In this document: positions 6,930-15,609 of the stretch, piece after piece
How the letters are laid out: every line of letters starts with the position of its first letter
Numbering within the stretch: the stretch's first letter is position 1
Assembly: GCF_014203595.1 (NCBI RefSeq)
Contig: NZ_JACHJK010000016.1
Span: 62,001 to 126,000, forward strand
Length of the DNA: 64,000 nt
From: Streptomyces echinatus
GTDB lineage: Bacteria > Actinomycetota > Actinomycetes > Streptomycetales > Streptomycetaceae
Direction of reading: 5' to 3'
Position numbers and translations under genes: made by a program
Notes under the pieces: generated by a model
The model's database searches: none
What the model was told of the DNA's origin: nothing
Seen by the model: only the letters and a program-made list of their open reading frames with translations

Positions 6930-9416
6930 TCAGCCGGTGGTGAAGGTGAAGTCGTCCAGGTCGAACAGGGCTCCGCTGCCTCCCTTGAAGACCAGGTAGA
7001 GGGTGGTGGTGCCGCGCGGTGCGCGGGACAGGCCGGCGGTGACGTCCTGGTAGGTGTCCGGGCCGCCGGTCGCGGGCACGGTGGCCTTGCCCAGCAGGGT
7101 GCCGGTCGCGGATCCGGCGCGTACCTCGAGGGTGCCGCCGGCGCCGCCGGAGGCGATGCGCGCGGTGATCTTCTTGGCGTCGGACAGGACGTAGGGGGTG
7201 AAGGAGATCCAGTCGCCGTTGTGGATGTCGCCGACCACCTTGGCGCCGTGGGCGCTGCTGCGGGCGGTCACCGTGACGCCGGAGGAGTCGCCGAAGTGCT
7301 CGGCCTGGCGGTGGCGGGGCTCAAGGACGCTGCGGGCGTGCGTGGTGAGCGCTTCCTGGCCGCCGCCTCCGCCGTCGGTGTACTGGGCGTCGAGGACACC
7401 GAAGATGTTCGCGTCCTCGTCGTGGCCGCCGTCGGCGCTGGTCTGGATGGTGCCGGAGCAGCCCTGGGCGGAGGTCAGCGGGTGGCCGTGGGTGTCGTGG
7501 CCGAGGATGAAGTTGACGGTGACCTTGGCGCAGTCGACCGCCTTGCCGTCCTCGGGGTCGGTGACCTTCACCTTGAACGGTACGGCGTCGCCGAAGCTGA
7601 ACAGCCGGCCGTCCTGCGGGAGTTCCAGGGTGACCTTGGGCGCGGTGTTGCCGACGACGACCCGGACGCTCGCGCTGCCGGTCCGGCCGGTGGTGTCCTT
7701 GGCGGTCACCGTGGCGGTGTAGGTGCCGTTCTTCTTGTACTTGTGGGTGGGGTCGGCCGCGGTGGAGGTGGCGCCGTCGCCGAAGTCCCAGCTGTAGGTG
7801 AGGGCGTCGCCGTCCTGGTCAGTGGTGCCGGCCGAGGAGAAGGCCACCTTCAGCGGCGCCTGTCCGGAGGTGCGGTCCGCGGCGGCCTGGGCCACCGGGG
7901 AGTGGCCGTCGGTGGCGTTCTCGATGCGGAACAGGCCCGAGTTGTCGTCGCCGCCGAACCAGGAGGTGCCGTAGTCCAGCACGTAGAGGGCGCCGTCGGG
8001 GCCGAAGGCCATGTCCATCACCTGGGTGCCGCTCCAGGGGACGTCCTTGATCGACTGGACCTTGCCGTCGGCGTCGCTGCTGATGCGCTTGATCCAGCGG
8101 CGGCCGAACTCACCGGCGAAGAAGTCGCCGTCGTAGGCCTCGGGGAACTTCACGGGCGAGTCGAGCGCGGGGTCGTAGTGGTAGACCGGGCCGCCCATCG
8201 GGGACTCGGAGCCGTCGCCGAACTCGGGTACGGAGGGGCCGTTGTACGGAATCCAGGCGGGCTGGGCCGGAGGCAGGTCGGTGAGACCGGTGTTGTGCGG
8301 GGAGTCGTTCTCCGGCGCCGAGCAGTCGAAGGTGGCGCCGGAGGTCTTCGTCGCGAAGTCGTAGTCGACGTAGGGGTCGTTGGCGCCGGTGCAGTACGGC
8401 CAGCCGAAGTTGCCGGCCTTGGTCACGCGGGCGAACTCGACCTGGCCGGCCGGGCCGCGGCCGGGGTTGGCGGCGCCGGCGTCGGGGCCGTAGTCGCCGA
8501 CGTAGACGATGCCGGTCTTCTTGTCGACGCTGAACCGGAACGGGTTGCGGAAGCCCATGGCGTAGATCTCGGGCCGCGTCCTGGCGGTGCCGGGCGCGAA
8601 GAGGTTGCCGTCCGGGATGGAGTACGAGCCGTCGGCATCGACCTTGATGCGCAGGATCTTGCCGCGCAGGTCGTTGGTGTTGCCCGCGGTGCGCTGGGCG
8701 TCGAACCCGGGGTTGCGGTCGGCGCGCTCGTCCAGCGGGCTGTAGCCGTCGGACCGGAAGGGGTTGGAGTCGTCGCCGGTCGACAGGTACAGGTTGCCGT
8801 CCGCGTCGAAGTCGATGTCACCGCCGACGTGGCAGCACAGGCCGCGCGTGGTGGACACGTCGAGGATCTTCTTCTCGCTGGCCTTGTCGAGGGTGCCGTC
8901 GGTGTTCAGCACGAAGCGGGAGAGCCGGTTCACGCCGTCGAAGGGCGCGAAGTCGGCGGCGGTGCCGGTCTCCGGGGCGTCGCCCGCCGGTGTGTTCAGC
9001 GGCGGTGCGTAGTAGAGGTAGATGAAGCGGTTATGGGTGAAGTCCGGGTCGACGCCGACGCCTTGCAGGCCCTCCTCGTCGTGCGCGTAGACGTCGAGCT
9101 TGCCGGCGACGCGGGTGTTGCCCGCGGCGTCCGTCAGGCGAAGCTCGCCGTCGCGGGAGGTGTGCAGGACCGAGCGGTCGGGGAGGACGGCGAGCGACAT
9201 CGGCTCGCCGACCTCCGCCTCGCCCTTGGCGAGGGTGACCTGCTGGAAGTCCTCCGTCGCCGCGGCGGCGTCCTGGCCGGTGACGGCTGCGCCGGCCTGG
9301 GGGGTGGTCAGGGTGAGGGTGGCGCCCGCGAGCAGTGCGCCGCTGAGCAGGGCGAGCGACTTGCGCAGGCGTGTTCCGCGGGGTCCGGTGCGGGTGGTGC
9401 GGTCGTTCCCGTGCAC
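6930..9416 (-). CDS. Exported PQQ-type glucose/sorbosone dehydrogenase with PKD and carbohydrate-binding domains
   Basis: An 828-residue protein with a GTG start at 9416 and GGAGG six bases upstream. A Sec signal peptide covers about residues 1-42. Residues about 60-490 form a soluble PQQ-glucose/sorbosone dehydrogenase beta-propeller: EGLQGVGVDPDF, CCHVGGDIDFDADGNLYLST, GFRNPFRFSVD and MDMAFGPDGALYVLDYG. A PKD domain follows (SWDFGDGAT, about 510-590), then a C-terminal CBM-like beta-sandwich ending in SGALFDLDDFTFTTG. It should oxidise aldoses or glycosides outside the cell, with PQQ supplied from elsewhere. The neighbours suggest a shared glycoside-oxidation role with the ThuA-DUF1080 protein. 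Confidence 0.87.
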   Translation of the reverse strand: MHGNDRTTRTGPRGTRLRKSLALLSGALLAGATLTLTTPQAGAAVTGQDAAAATEDFQQVTLAKGEAEVGEPMSLAVLPDRSVLHTSRDGELRLTDAAGNTRVAGKLDVYAHDEEGLQGVGVDPDFTHNRFIYLYYAPPLNTPAGDAPETGTAADFAPFDGVNRLSRFVLNTDGTLDKASEKKILDVSTTRGLCCHVGGDIDFDADGNLYLSTGDDSNPFRSDGYSPLDERADRNPGFDAQRTAGNTNDLRGKILRIKVDADGSYSIPDGNLFAPGTARTRPEIYAMGFRNPFRFSVDKKTGIVYVGDYGPDAGAANPGRGPAGQVEFARVTKAGNFGWPYCTGANDPYVDYDFATKTSGATFDCSAPENDSPHNTGLTDLPPAQPAWIPYNGPSVPEFGDGSESPMGGPVYHYDPALDSPVKFPEAYDGDFFAGEFGRRWIKRISSDADGKVQSIKDVPWSGTQVMDMAFGPDGALYVLDYGTSWFGGDDNSGLFRIENATDGHSPVAQAAADRTSGQAPLKVAFSSAGTTDQDGDALTYSWDFGDGATSTAADPTHKYKKNGTYTATVTAKDTTGRTGSASVRVVVGNTAPKVTLELPQDGRLFSFGDAVPFKVKVTDPEDGKAVDCAKVTVNFILGHDTHGHPLTSAQGCSGTIQTSADGGHDEDANIFGVLDAQYTDGGGGGQEALTTHARSVLEPRHRQAEHFGDSSGVTVTARSSAHGAKVVGDIHNGDWISFTPYVLSDAKKITARIASGGAGGTLEVRAGSATGTLLGKATVPATGGPDTYQDVTAGLSRAPRGTTTLYLVFKGGSGALFDLDDFTFTTG

Positions 9417-9508
9417 GAAGGGCCTCCAGAGTGGGGCTGGTTGTACGGGGCGGGTGCGTACGCCGGGATGCGCCGTCATCCCGGAGCCGTGACGAGCCGA
9501 CGTGTGCG

Positions 9509-10507
9509 TCAGCTGGAGAAGGCCGCGTCGAACGAGGCCGACGGCGGCTCGAAGTCGAAGGTCCGCAGGCGGGCCAGGGCCTCGGGGGCGCCCTGGAGCC
9601 GGTCCATGCCGGCGTCCTCCCACTCCACGGATATGGGGCCGCGGTAGTCGATGGAGCGCAGCATGCGGAAGACGTCCTCCCAAGGGACGTCGCCGTGTCC
9701 GGCGGACACGAAGTCCCAGCCGCGGCGCGGGTCGCCCCAGGGCAGGTGGGAGCCTAGGCGGCCGTTGCGGCCGTCGAGGCGCTTGCGGGCTTCCTTGCAG
9801 TCCACGTGGTAGATCCGGTCGCGGAAGTCCCAGAGGAAGCCGACCGGGTCGAGGTCCTGCCACACGAAGTGGGAGGGGTCGAAGTTCAGCCCGAAGGCGG
9901 GCCGGTGGTCCACGGCGTCGAGGGCGCGCTGGGTGGTCCAGTAGTCGTAGGCGATCTCGCTCGGGTGGACCTCGTGGGCGAACCGTACCCCCTCGGTGTC
10001 GAAGACGTCGAGGATCGGGTTCCAGCGCTCGGCGAAGTCCTCGTAGCCGCGCTCGATCATGGATTCGGGGGCCGGCGGGAACATGGCGACCAGGTGCCAG
10101 ATCGCGGAGCCGGTGAAGCCGATGACGGTGTCGACGCCGAAGGCGGCGGCCGCGCGGGCGGTGTCCTTGATCCGCTCCGCGGCGCGGCGCCGTACGCCCT
10201 CGGGGTCGCCGTCGGCCCAGATGTCACCGGGGAGGATGGCCTGGTGGCGTTCGTCGATGATGGCGTCGCAGACGGCCTGGCCGACGAGGTGGTTGGAGAT
10301 CGCCCAGCACTTCAGGCCGTAACTGTCGAGGAGCTGGTGGCGGGACGCGAGGTAGCCGGGGTCGGCGAGCGCCTTGTCGACCTCGAAGTGGTCGCCCCAG
10401 CAGGCGAGTTCGAGTCCGTCGTAGCCGAAGTCACGGGCGAGGCGGCACACCTCCTCCAGGGGCAGGTCGGCCCACTGACCGGTGAACAGGGTGAACGGGC
10501 GGGGCAT
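9509..10507 (-). CDS. Sugar phosphate isomerase/epimerase-like TIM-barrel protein
   Basis: A 332-residue xylose-isomerase-like TIM barrel starting MPRPFTLFTGQWADLPLEEV. The metal ligands are visible as E in FAHEVHPSE, D in LNFDPSHF, H in IYHVDCKEA and E in SVEWEDAG. Related proteins encoded beside Gfo/Idh/MocA oxidoreductases act as epimerases, isomerases or beta-eliminases on 3-keto sugars. The start at 10507 is chosen because the family begins there; the open frame upstream runs towards the oxidoreductase stop. Thirteen bases separate it from the oxidoreductase gene, so the two are cotranscribed. The substrate is inferred only from context. Confidence 0.84.
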   Translation of the reverse strand: MPRPFTLFTGQWADLPLEEVCRLARDFGYDGLELACWGDHFEVDKALADPGYLASRHQLLDSYGLKCWAISNHLVGQAVCDAIIDERHQAILPGDIWADGDPEGVRRRAAERIKDTARAAAAFGVDTVIGFTGSAIWHLVAMFPPAPESMIERGYEDFAERWNPILDVFDTEGVRFAHEVHPSEIAYDYWTTQRALDAVDHRPAFGLNFDPSHFVWQDLDPVGFLWDFRDRIYHVDCKEARKRLDGRNGRLGSHLPWGDPRRGWDFVSAGHGDVPWEDVFRMLRSIDYRGPISVEWEDAGMDRLQGAPEALARLRTFDFEPPSASFDAAFSS

Positions 10508-10520
10508 GTGACGGGCCTCC

Positions 10521-11747
10521 TCAGTCCGCGACGGGCGTGTAGACGGAGTTCTTCTCGGCGCTCTCCTCCACCGCCGCGAGGACACGCTGGACCTGGAGTC
10601 CGTCGGCGAAGGAGGGGTCGGGGCGGCGGCCCTCGTCGATGGCGTGCACGAGGTCGCGGGCCTGGTGGACGAAGGTGTGCTCGTAGCCGAGGCCGTGGCC
10701 CGGCGGCCACCAGGCGGCCATGTAAGGGTGGTCGGGTTCGGTGACGAGGATGCGGCGGAAGCCGGCCTCCGCCCCCGGTTCCGTGGCGTCGTGGAACCAC
10801 AGCTCGTTGAGCCGTTCCAGGTCGAAGGAGAGCGAGCCGCGCTCGCCGTTCAGCTCGATGCGCAGGGCGTTCTTGCGGCCGGTGGCGTACCGGGTGGCCT
10901 CGAAGGACGCCAGGGCGCCGGAGGCGAACCGGCCGGTGAACAGGGCGGCGTCGTCCACGGTGACCGTGCCCGTGCCCGCCGCCGGCATCGCCGTCAGCCC
11001 GCTGCCCGCGCCGCCCGGCAGTGGCCGCTCTCGTACGAAGGTCTCCGTCAGCGCCGACACCCCGGCCAGCCGCTCCCCCGCGAGGTACTGGGCGAGGTCG
11101 ACGATGTGGGCGCCCAGATCGCCGAGCGACCCGGAGCCCGCGAGCTCCCTGCGCAGCCGCCAGGTCAGCGGGAAGGCGGGGTCGGCCAGCCAGTCCTGGA
11201 GGTACGTCACCCGGACGTGCCGCAGGGTGCCGAGCCGGCCGTCGGCGACCATCCGGCGGGCGAGCGCGGTGGCCGGCAGCCGCCGGTAGTTGAAGCCGAC
11301 CATGGCCAGCTGCCCCCGACCGTACGCCTCCTCGGCCGCCCGTGTCATCGTCTCGGCCTCGGCGGCCGAGTTCGCGAGCGGCTTCTCGCACAGGACGTGC
11401 TTGCCGGCGGCCAGCGCGGCGAGCGCGATCTCGGCGTGGCTGTCCCCGGGCGTGCAGATGTCCACGAGGTCGACGTCGTCCCGGGCGATCAGCGCACGCC
11501 AGTCGGTCTCGACGGCCGCCCAGCCGTGCCGGTCGGCCGCCGTCCGCGCCGCCACGCCGTCCCGGCCGCACAGCACCGCCAGCACGGGCTCCCGGGGCAG
11601 GCCGAAGACGCGTCCCGCGGTACGCCACCCCTGCGAGTGGGCGGCGCCCATGAAGGCGTATCCGACCATGCCCACACGCAGCGGGGGTTTCCCGGCGCCA
11701 GGTTCCGTCTCTGGGTCCGCCGACGGCTGCGGCTGCGGCTGTTCCAT
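10521..11747 (-). CDS. Gfo/Idh/MocA family NAD(P)-dependent sugar oxidoreductase
   Basis: A 408-residue dehydrogenase. The Rossmann glycine motif is RVGMVGYAFMGAAHSQGW near residue 25, and the catalytic EKPLA motif is HVLCEKPLAN near residue 140. The C-terminal alpha/beta domain includes GSLGDLGAHIVDLAQYL, whose DLGxHxxD pattern is usual for the family. Such enzymes oxidise a hydroxyl of a sugar, inositol or glycoside, often at C3. The gene lies between an ABC importer and a TIM-barrel isomerase, which suggests that it acts on the imported sugar. A Pro/Gln/Glu-rich N-terminal tail of about 22 residues precedes the fold; the true start could be slightly later. Confidence 0.86.
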   Translation of the reverse strand: MEQPQPQPSADPETEPGAGKPPLRVGMVGYAFMGAAHSQGWRTAGRVFGLPREPVLAVLCGRDGVAARTAADRHGWAAVETDWRALIARDDVDLVDICTPGDSHAEIALAALAAGKHVLCEKPLANSAAEAETMTRAAEEAYGRGQLAMVGFNYRRLPATALARRMVADGRLGTLRHVRVTYLQDWLADPAFPLTWRLRRELAGSGSLGDLGAHIVDLAQYLAGERLAGVSALTETFVRERPLPGGAGSGLTAMPAAGTGTVTVDDAALFTGRFASGALASFEATRYATGRKNALRIELNGERGSLSFDLERLNELWFHDATEPGAEAGFRRILVTEPDHPYMAAWWPPGHGLGYEHTFVHQARDLVHAIDEGRRPDPSFADGLQVQRVLAAVEESAEKNSVYTPVAD

Positions 11748-11822
11748 GCGCTCGTCCTCCTGTTGGTCGTGGCGCGGTAGGGGCTTACGTCCTCGCGCGG
11801 TGGGGGGTGCGGGCGGGACCGG

Positions 11823-12863
11823 TCACCGGAAGCCGGTGGACATGTACTGGTCGACGTTGGTCTTGTCGACGACGGCCGAGTAGAGCGTGATCGACGCGGG
11901 GATCTCGAACTCGGCGAGACCGCCGACGCCCTTGCCCTGGCCGAGGGCGCGGGCGAGGTCGATCGCGGAGGCGGCCATCGTGGGCGGGTACAGGACGGTC
12001 GCCTTCAGTACGCCGTCGTCCTGCTTGATCGCCTGGAAGGCGGCCAGCGCGCCGGCTCCGCCGACCATCAGGAAGTCGTTCCGGCCGGCCTGCTGAATGG
12101 CCCGGAGCGCGCCCACGCCCTGGTCGTCGTCGTGGTTCCACAGGGCGTCGAACTTGGACTGGGCCTGGAGCAGTTGCGCCATCTTGGACTGGCCGGACTC
12201 GACCGTGAACTCGGCGGCCTGGCGGGCCACCTTCTTGATGTTGGGGTAGTTCTTCAGGGCGTCGTCGAAGCCCTGGGTGCGCTGCTTGGTCAGCTCCAGG
12301 TTGTCCAGCCCGGCGAGTTCGACGACGCGGGCGTCGGGCTTGTCCTTGAGCTTCTCGCCGATGTAGCGCCCGGCGTTCAGGCCCATGCCGTAGTTGTCAC
12401 CGCCGATCCAGCAGCGGTACGCCTGCGCGGAGTTGAAGATGCGGTCGAGGTTGACGACCGGGATGCCGGCGCGCATCGCCTTGAGGCCGACCTGGGTGAG
12501 CGCCTTGCCGTCGGCGGGCAGGACGACCAGGACGTCGACGTTCTTGTTGATGAGGGTCTCGATCTGGCCGATCTGCTGGGCGGTGTCGTTGGAGCCCTCG
12601 GTGATCTCCAGGGAGACGTCCGCGTACTTCTTGGCCCGGCTCTTGGCGTTGTCGTTGATGGCGTTCAGCCAGCCGTGGTCGGCCTGGGGGCCGGCGAAGC
12701 CGATGGTGACGTGCTTGCCGGGCTTGTCGTCGGCGGCCGGCCGCTCGTTCGCGGCGGCCTTGCCGTCGTCGGTCTCGTTGCTGGTGCAAGCCGTGAGCAG
12801 GGCTCCCGCGGAGACCGCCGCGGTCCCGAAGAGCAGTCCTCTGCGACTGGTGAGGTGCGACAT
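11823..12863 (-). CDS. Sugar ABC transporter substrate-binding lipoprotein (CUT2 type)
   Basis: A 346-residue binding protein. The N-terminus carries SRRGLLFG (Tat-like twin Arg) and the lipobox LLTAC with Cys near residue 26, so it is exported and lipid-anchored. The mature part is a periplasmic-binding-protein type 1 fold of the ribose/xylose class: GFAGPQADHGWLNAINDNAK, QIGQIETLINKNVDVLVVLP and WNHDDDQGVGALRAIQQAG. It feeds the adjacent permease and double ATPase. The 75 bases between it and the oxidoreductase gene show no strong hairpin, so the operon may continue. The sugar ligand is unknown; the neighbours suggest a glucoside, an inositol-like sugar or an oxidised glycoside. Confidence 0.9.
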   Translation of the reverse strand: MSHLTSRRGLLFGTAAVSAGALLTACTSNETDDGKAAANERPAADDKPGKHVTIGFAGPQADHGWLNAINDNAKSRAKKYADVSLEITEGSNDTAQQIGQIETLINKNVDVLVVLPADGKALTQVGLKAMRAGIPVVNLDRIFNSAQAYRCWIGGDNYGMGLNAGRYIGEKLKDKPDARVVELAGLDNLELTKQRTQGFDDALKNYPNIKKVARQAAEFTVESGQSKMAQLLQAQSKFDALWNHDDDQGVGALRAIQQAGRNDFLMVGGAGALAAFQAIKQDDGVLKATVLYPPTMAASAIDLARALGQGKGVGGLAEFEIPASITLYSAVVDKTNVDQYMSTGFR

Positions 12864-12880
12864 GGCGATGAAACCTTTCC

Positions 12881-13900
12881 TCAGGCCGTGCGGGCGGTGC
12901 GGCGCTGGACCAGGACGGCGGCGACGATGATCGCGCCCTTGGCGATCTGCTGGACGTCGCTCTGGAGGTTGTTCAGGGCGAAGATGTTGGTGATCGTCGT
13001 GAAGATCAGGACGCCGAGCACGGAGCCGGTGACGGTGCCGCGGCCCCCGCTGAGCAGGGTTCCGCCGATGATCGCGGCCGCGATGGCGTCTAGTTCGTAC
13101 AGGTTGCCGTTGGTGTTCTGGCCGGAGCCGGAGAGCACGATCAGCAGGAAGGCGGCGATGCCGCAGCAGAGCCCGGACAACAGGTAGAGGTAGAGCCGCT
13201 GGCGGCGGACGTCGATGCCGGCGAGCCGGGCGGCCTCGGAGTTGCCGCCGACGGCGACGGTGCGCCGGCCGAAGGTGGTGCGGTTGAGCAGGAGCCAGCC
13301 AACGATCGTCACGATCGCGAACACGATGACCAGCGGCGGGACCCCGAGCACATAGGAGTCGCGCTCCCCGAGCCGGAGGACGCTGTCAATGGTGACGATC
13401 TGCGTCTTGCCGTCCGTGATCTGGAGGGCGAGCCCGCGCGCCGAGGCCAGCATGGCGAGGGTGGCGATGAAGGGAACCATCCCGCCGTAGGCGATGAGCA
13501 CGCCGTTGACCAGTCCGCAGCCGAGGCCGACGACCATCGCGGTGAACAGGATGCCCGCGAAACCGTACTCCTGGGTGGCGACCGTGGTCGCCCAGACGGA
13601 GGCGAGGGCCACGATGGCGCCGACCGAGAGGTCGATGCCGCCGGAGGTGATGACGAAGGTCATGCCGACGGTGACCACGCCGATCACGGAGGCCTGGGTG
13701 AGGACGAGTTGCAGGTTCCGGGTGTCGAGGAACTCGTCGGGCTTGGTGACGCCTCCGATGACGACGAGCGCGGCGAGCACACCGAGCAGGGAGAGGGTAC
13801 GGACGTCGGCGCGGGCCGACAGGGAGCGCCAGGTGGCGGGCCGGCCGGCCGGCCCGATCTTGCCGGCGGTGTCCCGGGGCGGGGAGACGGGCTGCGTCAT
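12881..13900 (-). CDS. Sugar ABC transporter permease (RbsC/BPD_transp_2 family)
   Basis: A 339-residue inner-membrane permease with about ten hydrophobic helices. The family motif is visible as VGMTFVITSGGIDLSVGAIV near residue 80, and the cytoplasmic EAA-like region as GGNSEAARLAGIDVRRQ near residue 230. It pairs with the double ATPase upstream, with ATGA overlap of 4 bases, and with the binding lipoprotein downstream. Only one permease gene is present, so the transporter should use a homodimer, as for ribose importers. A hydrophilic N-terminal extension of about 30 residues is normal in actinobacteria. Confidence 0.92.
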   Translation of the reverse strand: MTQPVSPPRDTAGKIGPAGRPATWRSLSARADVRTLSLLGVLAALVVIGGVTKPDEFLDTRNLQLVLTQASVIGVVTVGMTFVITSGGIDLSVGAIVALASVWATTVATQEYGFAGILFTAMVVGLGCGLVNGVLIAYGGMVPFIATLAMLASARGLALQITDGKTQIVTIDSVLRLGERDSYVLGVPPLVIVFAIVTIVGWLLLNRTTFGRRTVAVGGNSEAARLAGIDVRRQRLYLYLLSGLCCGIAAFLLIVLSGSGQNTNGNLYELDAIAAAIIGGTLLSGGRGTVTGSVLGVLIFTTITNIFALNNLQSDVQQIAKGAIIVAAVLVQRRTARTA

Positions 13901-15414
13901 GACGCCGGGCTTCCTTCCATGACGAGGTCGAGGACACGGTGTTCATCCAGCTCCCGGGCGGGCGCCGTGTGGACGACCCGGCCCTCGCGGAGCACCAGCA
14001 CGCGGTCGGCGAGGCCCAGCACCTCGGGTACCTCGCTGGAGACCAGCAGGACGGCGAGCCCTTCGTCGGCGAGGCGGCGCACCACCGCGTACAGTTCGGC
14101 GCGTGCGCCGACGTCGACGCCACGCGTGGGCTCGTCCAGCAGCAGCACCCGGCAGCCGCGCAACAGCCAGCGGGCCAGGACGGCCTTCTGCTGGTTGCCG
14201 CCGGACAGGGTCCGTACGGGCACGTCCGGGTTGTCGGGCCGCAGGGACAGTTCACGGACGGCGGCCCGTGCGGCGGCCCGTTCGGCGCGCCGGTCGACCC
14301 AGCCGGCCCGGGAGAAGCGGGACAGGGAGGACACCGAGACGTTCCGGGTGACGGACTCCAGCATCAGCAGGGCCTGGGCCTTGCGCTCCTCGGGTGCCAG
14401 TCCGAGTCCGGCGCGTACGGCCGAGCGGACGCTTCCGGGGCGCAGGGTCCGTCCCTCCACGGTGACCCGGCCTGCCGTGGGCCTGCGCGCACCGTAGATC
14501 GTCTCCAGGATCTCCGAGCGCCCGGAGCCGACCAGTCCGGCCAGTCCGACGATCTCCCCCGGCCGCAGGTCGAGGTCGAGCGGCGCGAACTCGCCGTCGC
14601 GCGCGAGGCCGCGGACCTGGAGGACCGGTGCGGCCTCCGGTTCCCCGACGGGCCGCTCGGGGAAGACGTACTCGACGTCGCGGCCGGTCATCAGCGCGAC
14701 GACGTCCCTGGTCGGAGTGGTCTTGGCGGGCAGTCCCCCCGCGACCGCCCGCCCGTCCTTGAGTACGGTCACCCGGTCGCCGATGCGCCGGATCTCCTCC
14801 AGCCGGTGGGAGATGTAGACGACGGCGACACCGTCGGCGGTGAGGTCCCCCACGATCCGGAAGAGGTTGTCCACCTCGTCGGGGTCGAGCGCGGCGGACG
14901 GCTCGTCCATCACGATGAGCCGTACGTCGTGCGAGAGGGCGCGTGCCATCGACACGATCTGCTGCTGGGCCGCCGACAACTCCCCGACCAGCCGGGTGGG
15001 GTCGATCTCCGGATGTCCGAGCCGCTTGAGCAGCCCGCCTGTCGAGGTGCGGGCCGCCTTTCCGCGGACGACGAAGCCGGCGGCTGTCGGCTCGTGGCCG
15101 AGGTGCACGTTCTCCGCCACCGACAGGTGTTCCACCAGGTCGAGTTCCTGGTAGATGGTGGCGATGCCGAGCCGCATGGCGGCGATGGGCGAGCGCAGGG
15201 TGACCGGCTCGCCGCGCCAGCGGATGGTGCCGTCGTCCGGCTGGTGCGCGCCGGCCAGGACCTTGATGAGCGTGGACTTGCCGGCGCCGTTCTGGCCGAG
15301 CAGACAGTGCACTTCCCCCGCCTGGACGTCGAGGTCGACGCCGTCCAGGGCGCGGACACCGGGGAACGACTTGGTGATCCCGGACATGCTGAGCAGCGGT
15401 GGTTCTGGTGCCAT
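13897..15414 (-). CDS. Sugar ABC transporter double ATP-binding protein (RbsA/MglA type)
   Basis: A 505-residue protein with two ABC domains. The first has Walker A GQNGAGKST near residue 39, a diverged signature LSAAQQQ and Walker B LIVMDEPSAALD. The second has the degenerate P-loop GLVGSGRSE near residue 270, signature LSGGNQQKAVLARWL and Walker B VLLLDEPTRGVD. This asymmetry is characteristic of CUT2 sugar importers. It energises uptake with the permease and binding protein encoded downstream. It is the first gene of the importer operon; the 195 bases between it and the ROK gene probably hold the promoter or operator. Confidence 0.93.
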   Translation of the reverse strand: MAPEPPLLSMSGITKSFPGVRALDGVDLDVQAGEVHCLLGQNGAGKSTLIKVLAGAHQPDDGTIRWRGEPVTLRSPIAAMRLGIATIYQELDLVEHLSVAENVHLGHEPTAAGFVVRGKAARTSTGGLLKRLGHPEIDPTRLVGELSAAQQQIVSMARALSHDVRLIVMDEPSAALDPDEVDNLFRIVGDLTADGVAVVYISHRLEEIRRIGDRVTVLKDGRAVAGGLPAKTTPTRDVVALMTGRDVEYVFPERPVGEPEAAPVLQVRGLARDGEFAPLDLDLRPGEIVGLAGLVGSGRSEILETIYGARRPTAGRVTVEGRTLRPGSVRSAVRAGLGLAPEERKAQALLMLESVTRNVSVSSLSRFSRAGWVDRRAERAAARAAVRELSLRPDNPDVPVRTLSGGNQQKAVLARWLLRGCRVLLLDEPTRGVDVGARAELYAVVRRLADEGLAVLLVSSEVPEVLGLADRVLVLREGRVVHTAPARELDEHRVLDLVMEGSPAS

Positions 15415-15609
15415 GTGGGTTCCCCTCGGCGGACGTGCGGGCCGGTGTCAGGGCGTGCCGCGCCTGCGGCCGGGCAGGCGTGCTGCGGCTCGGAGGGCAG
15501 GGCTGTGTGCCGTACGGACGGAAGGCGTCGTTACACGAGTCAGTGGGCGTAGTGGATCAAGGTCGCGCGCGCTGACCGAGGGTCGGCGCGGTGAGGAGCT
15601 GTCGTGGGC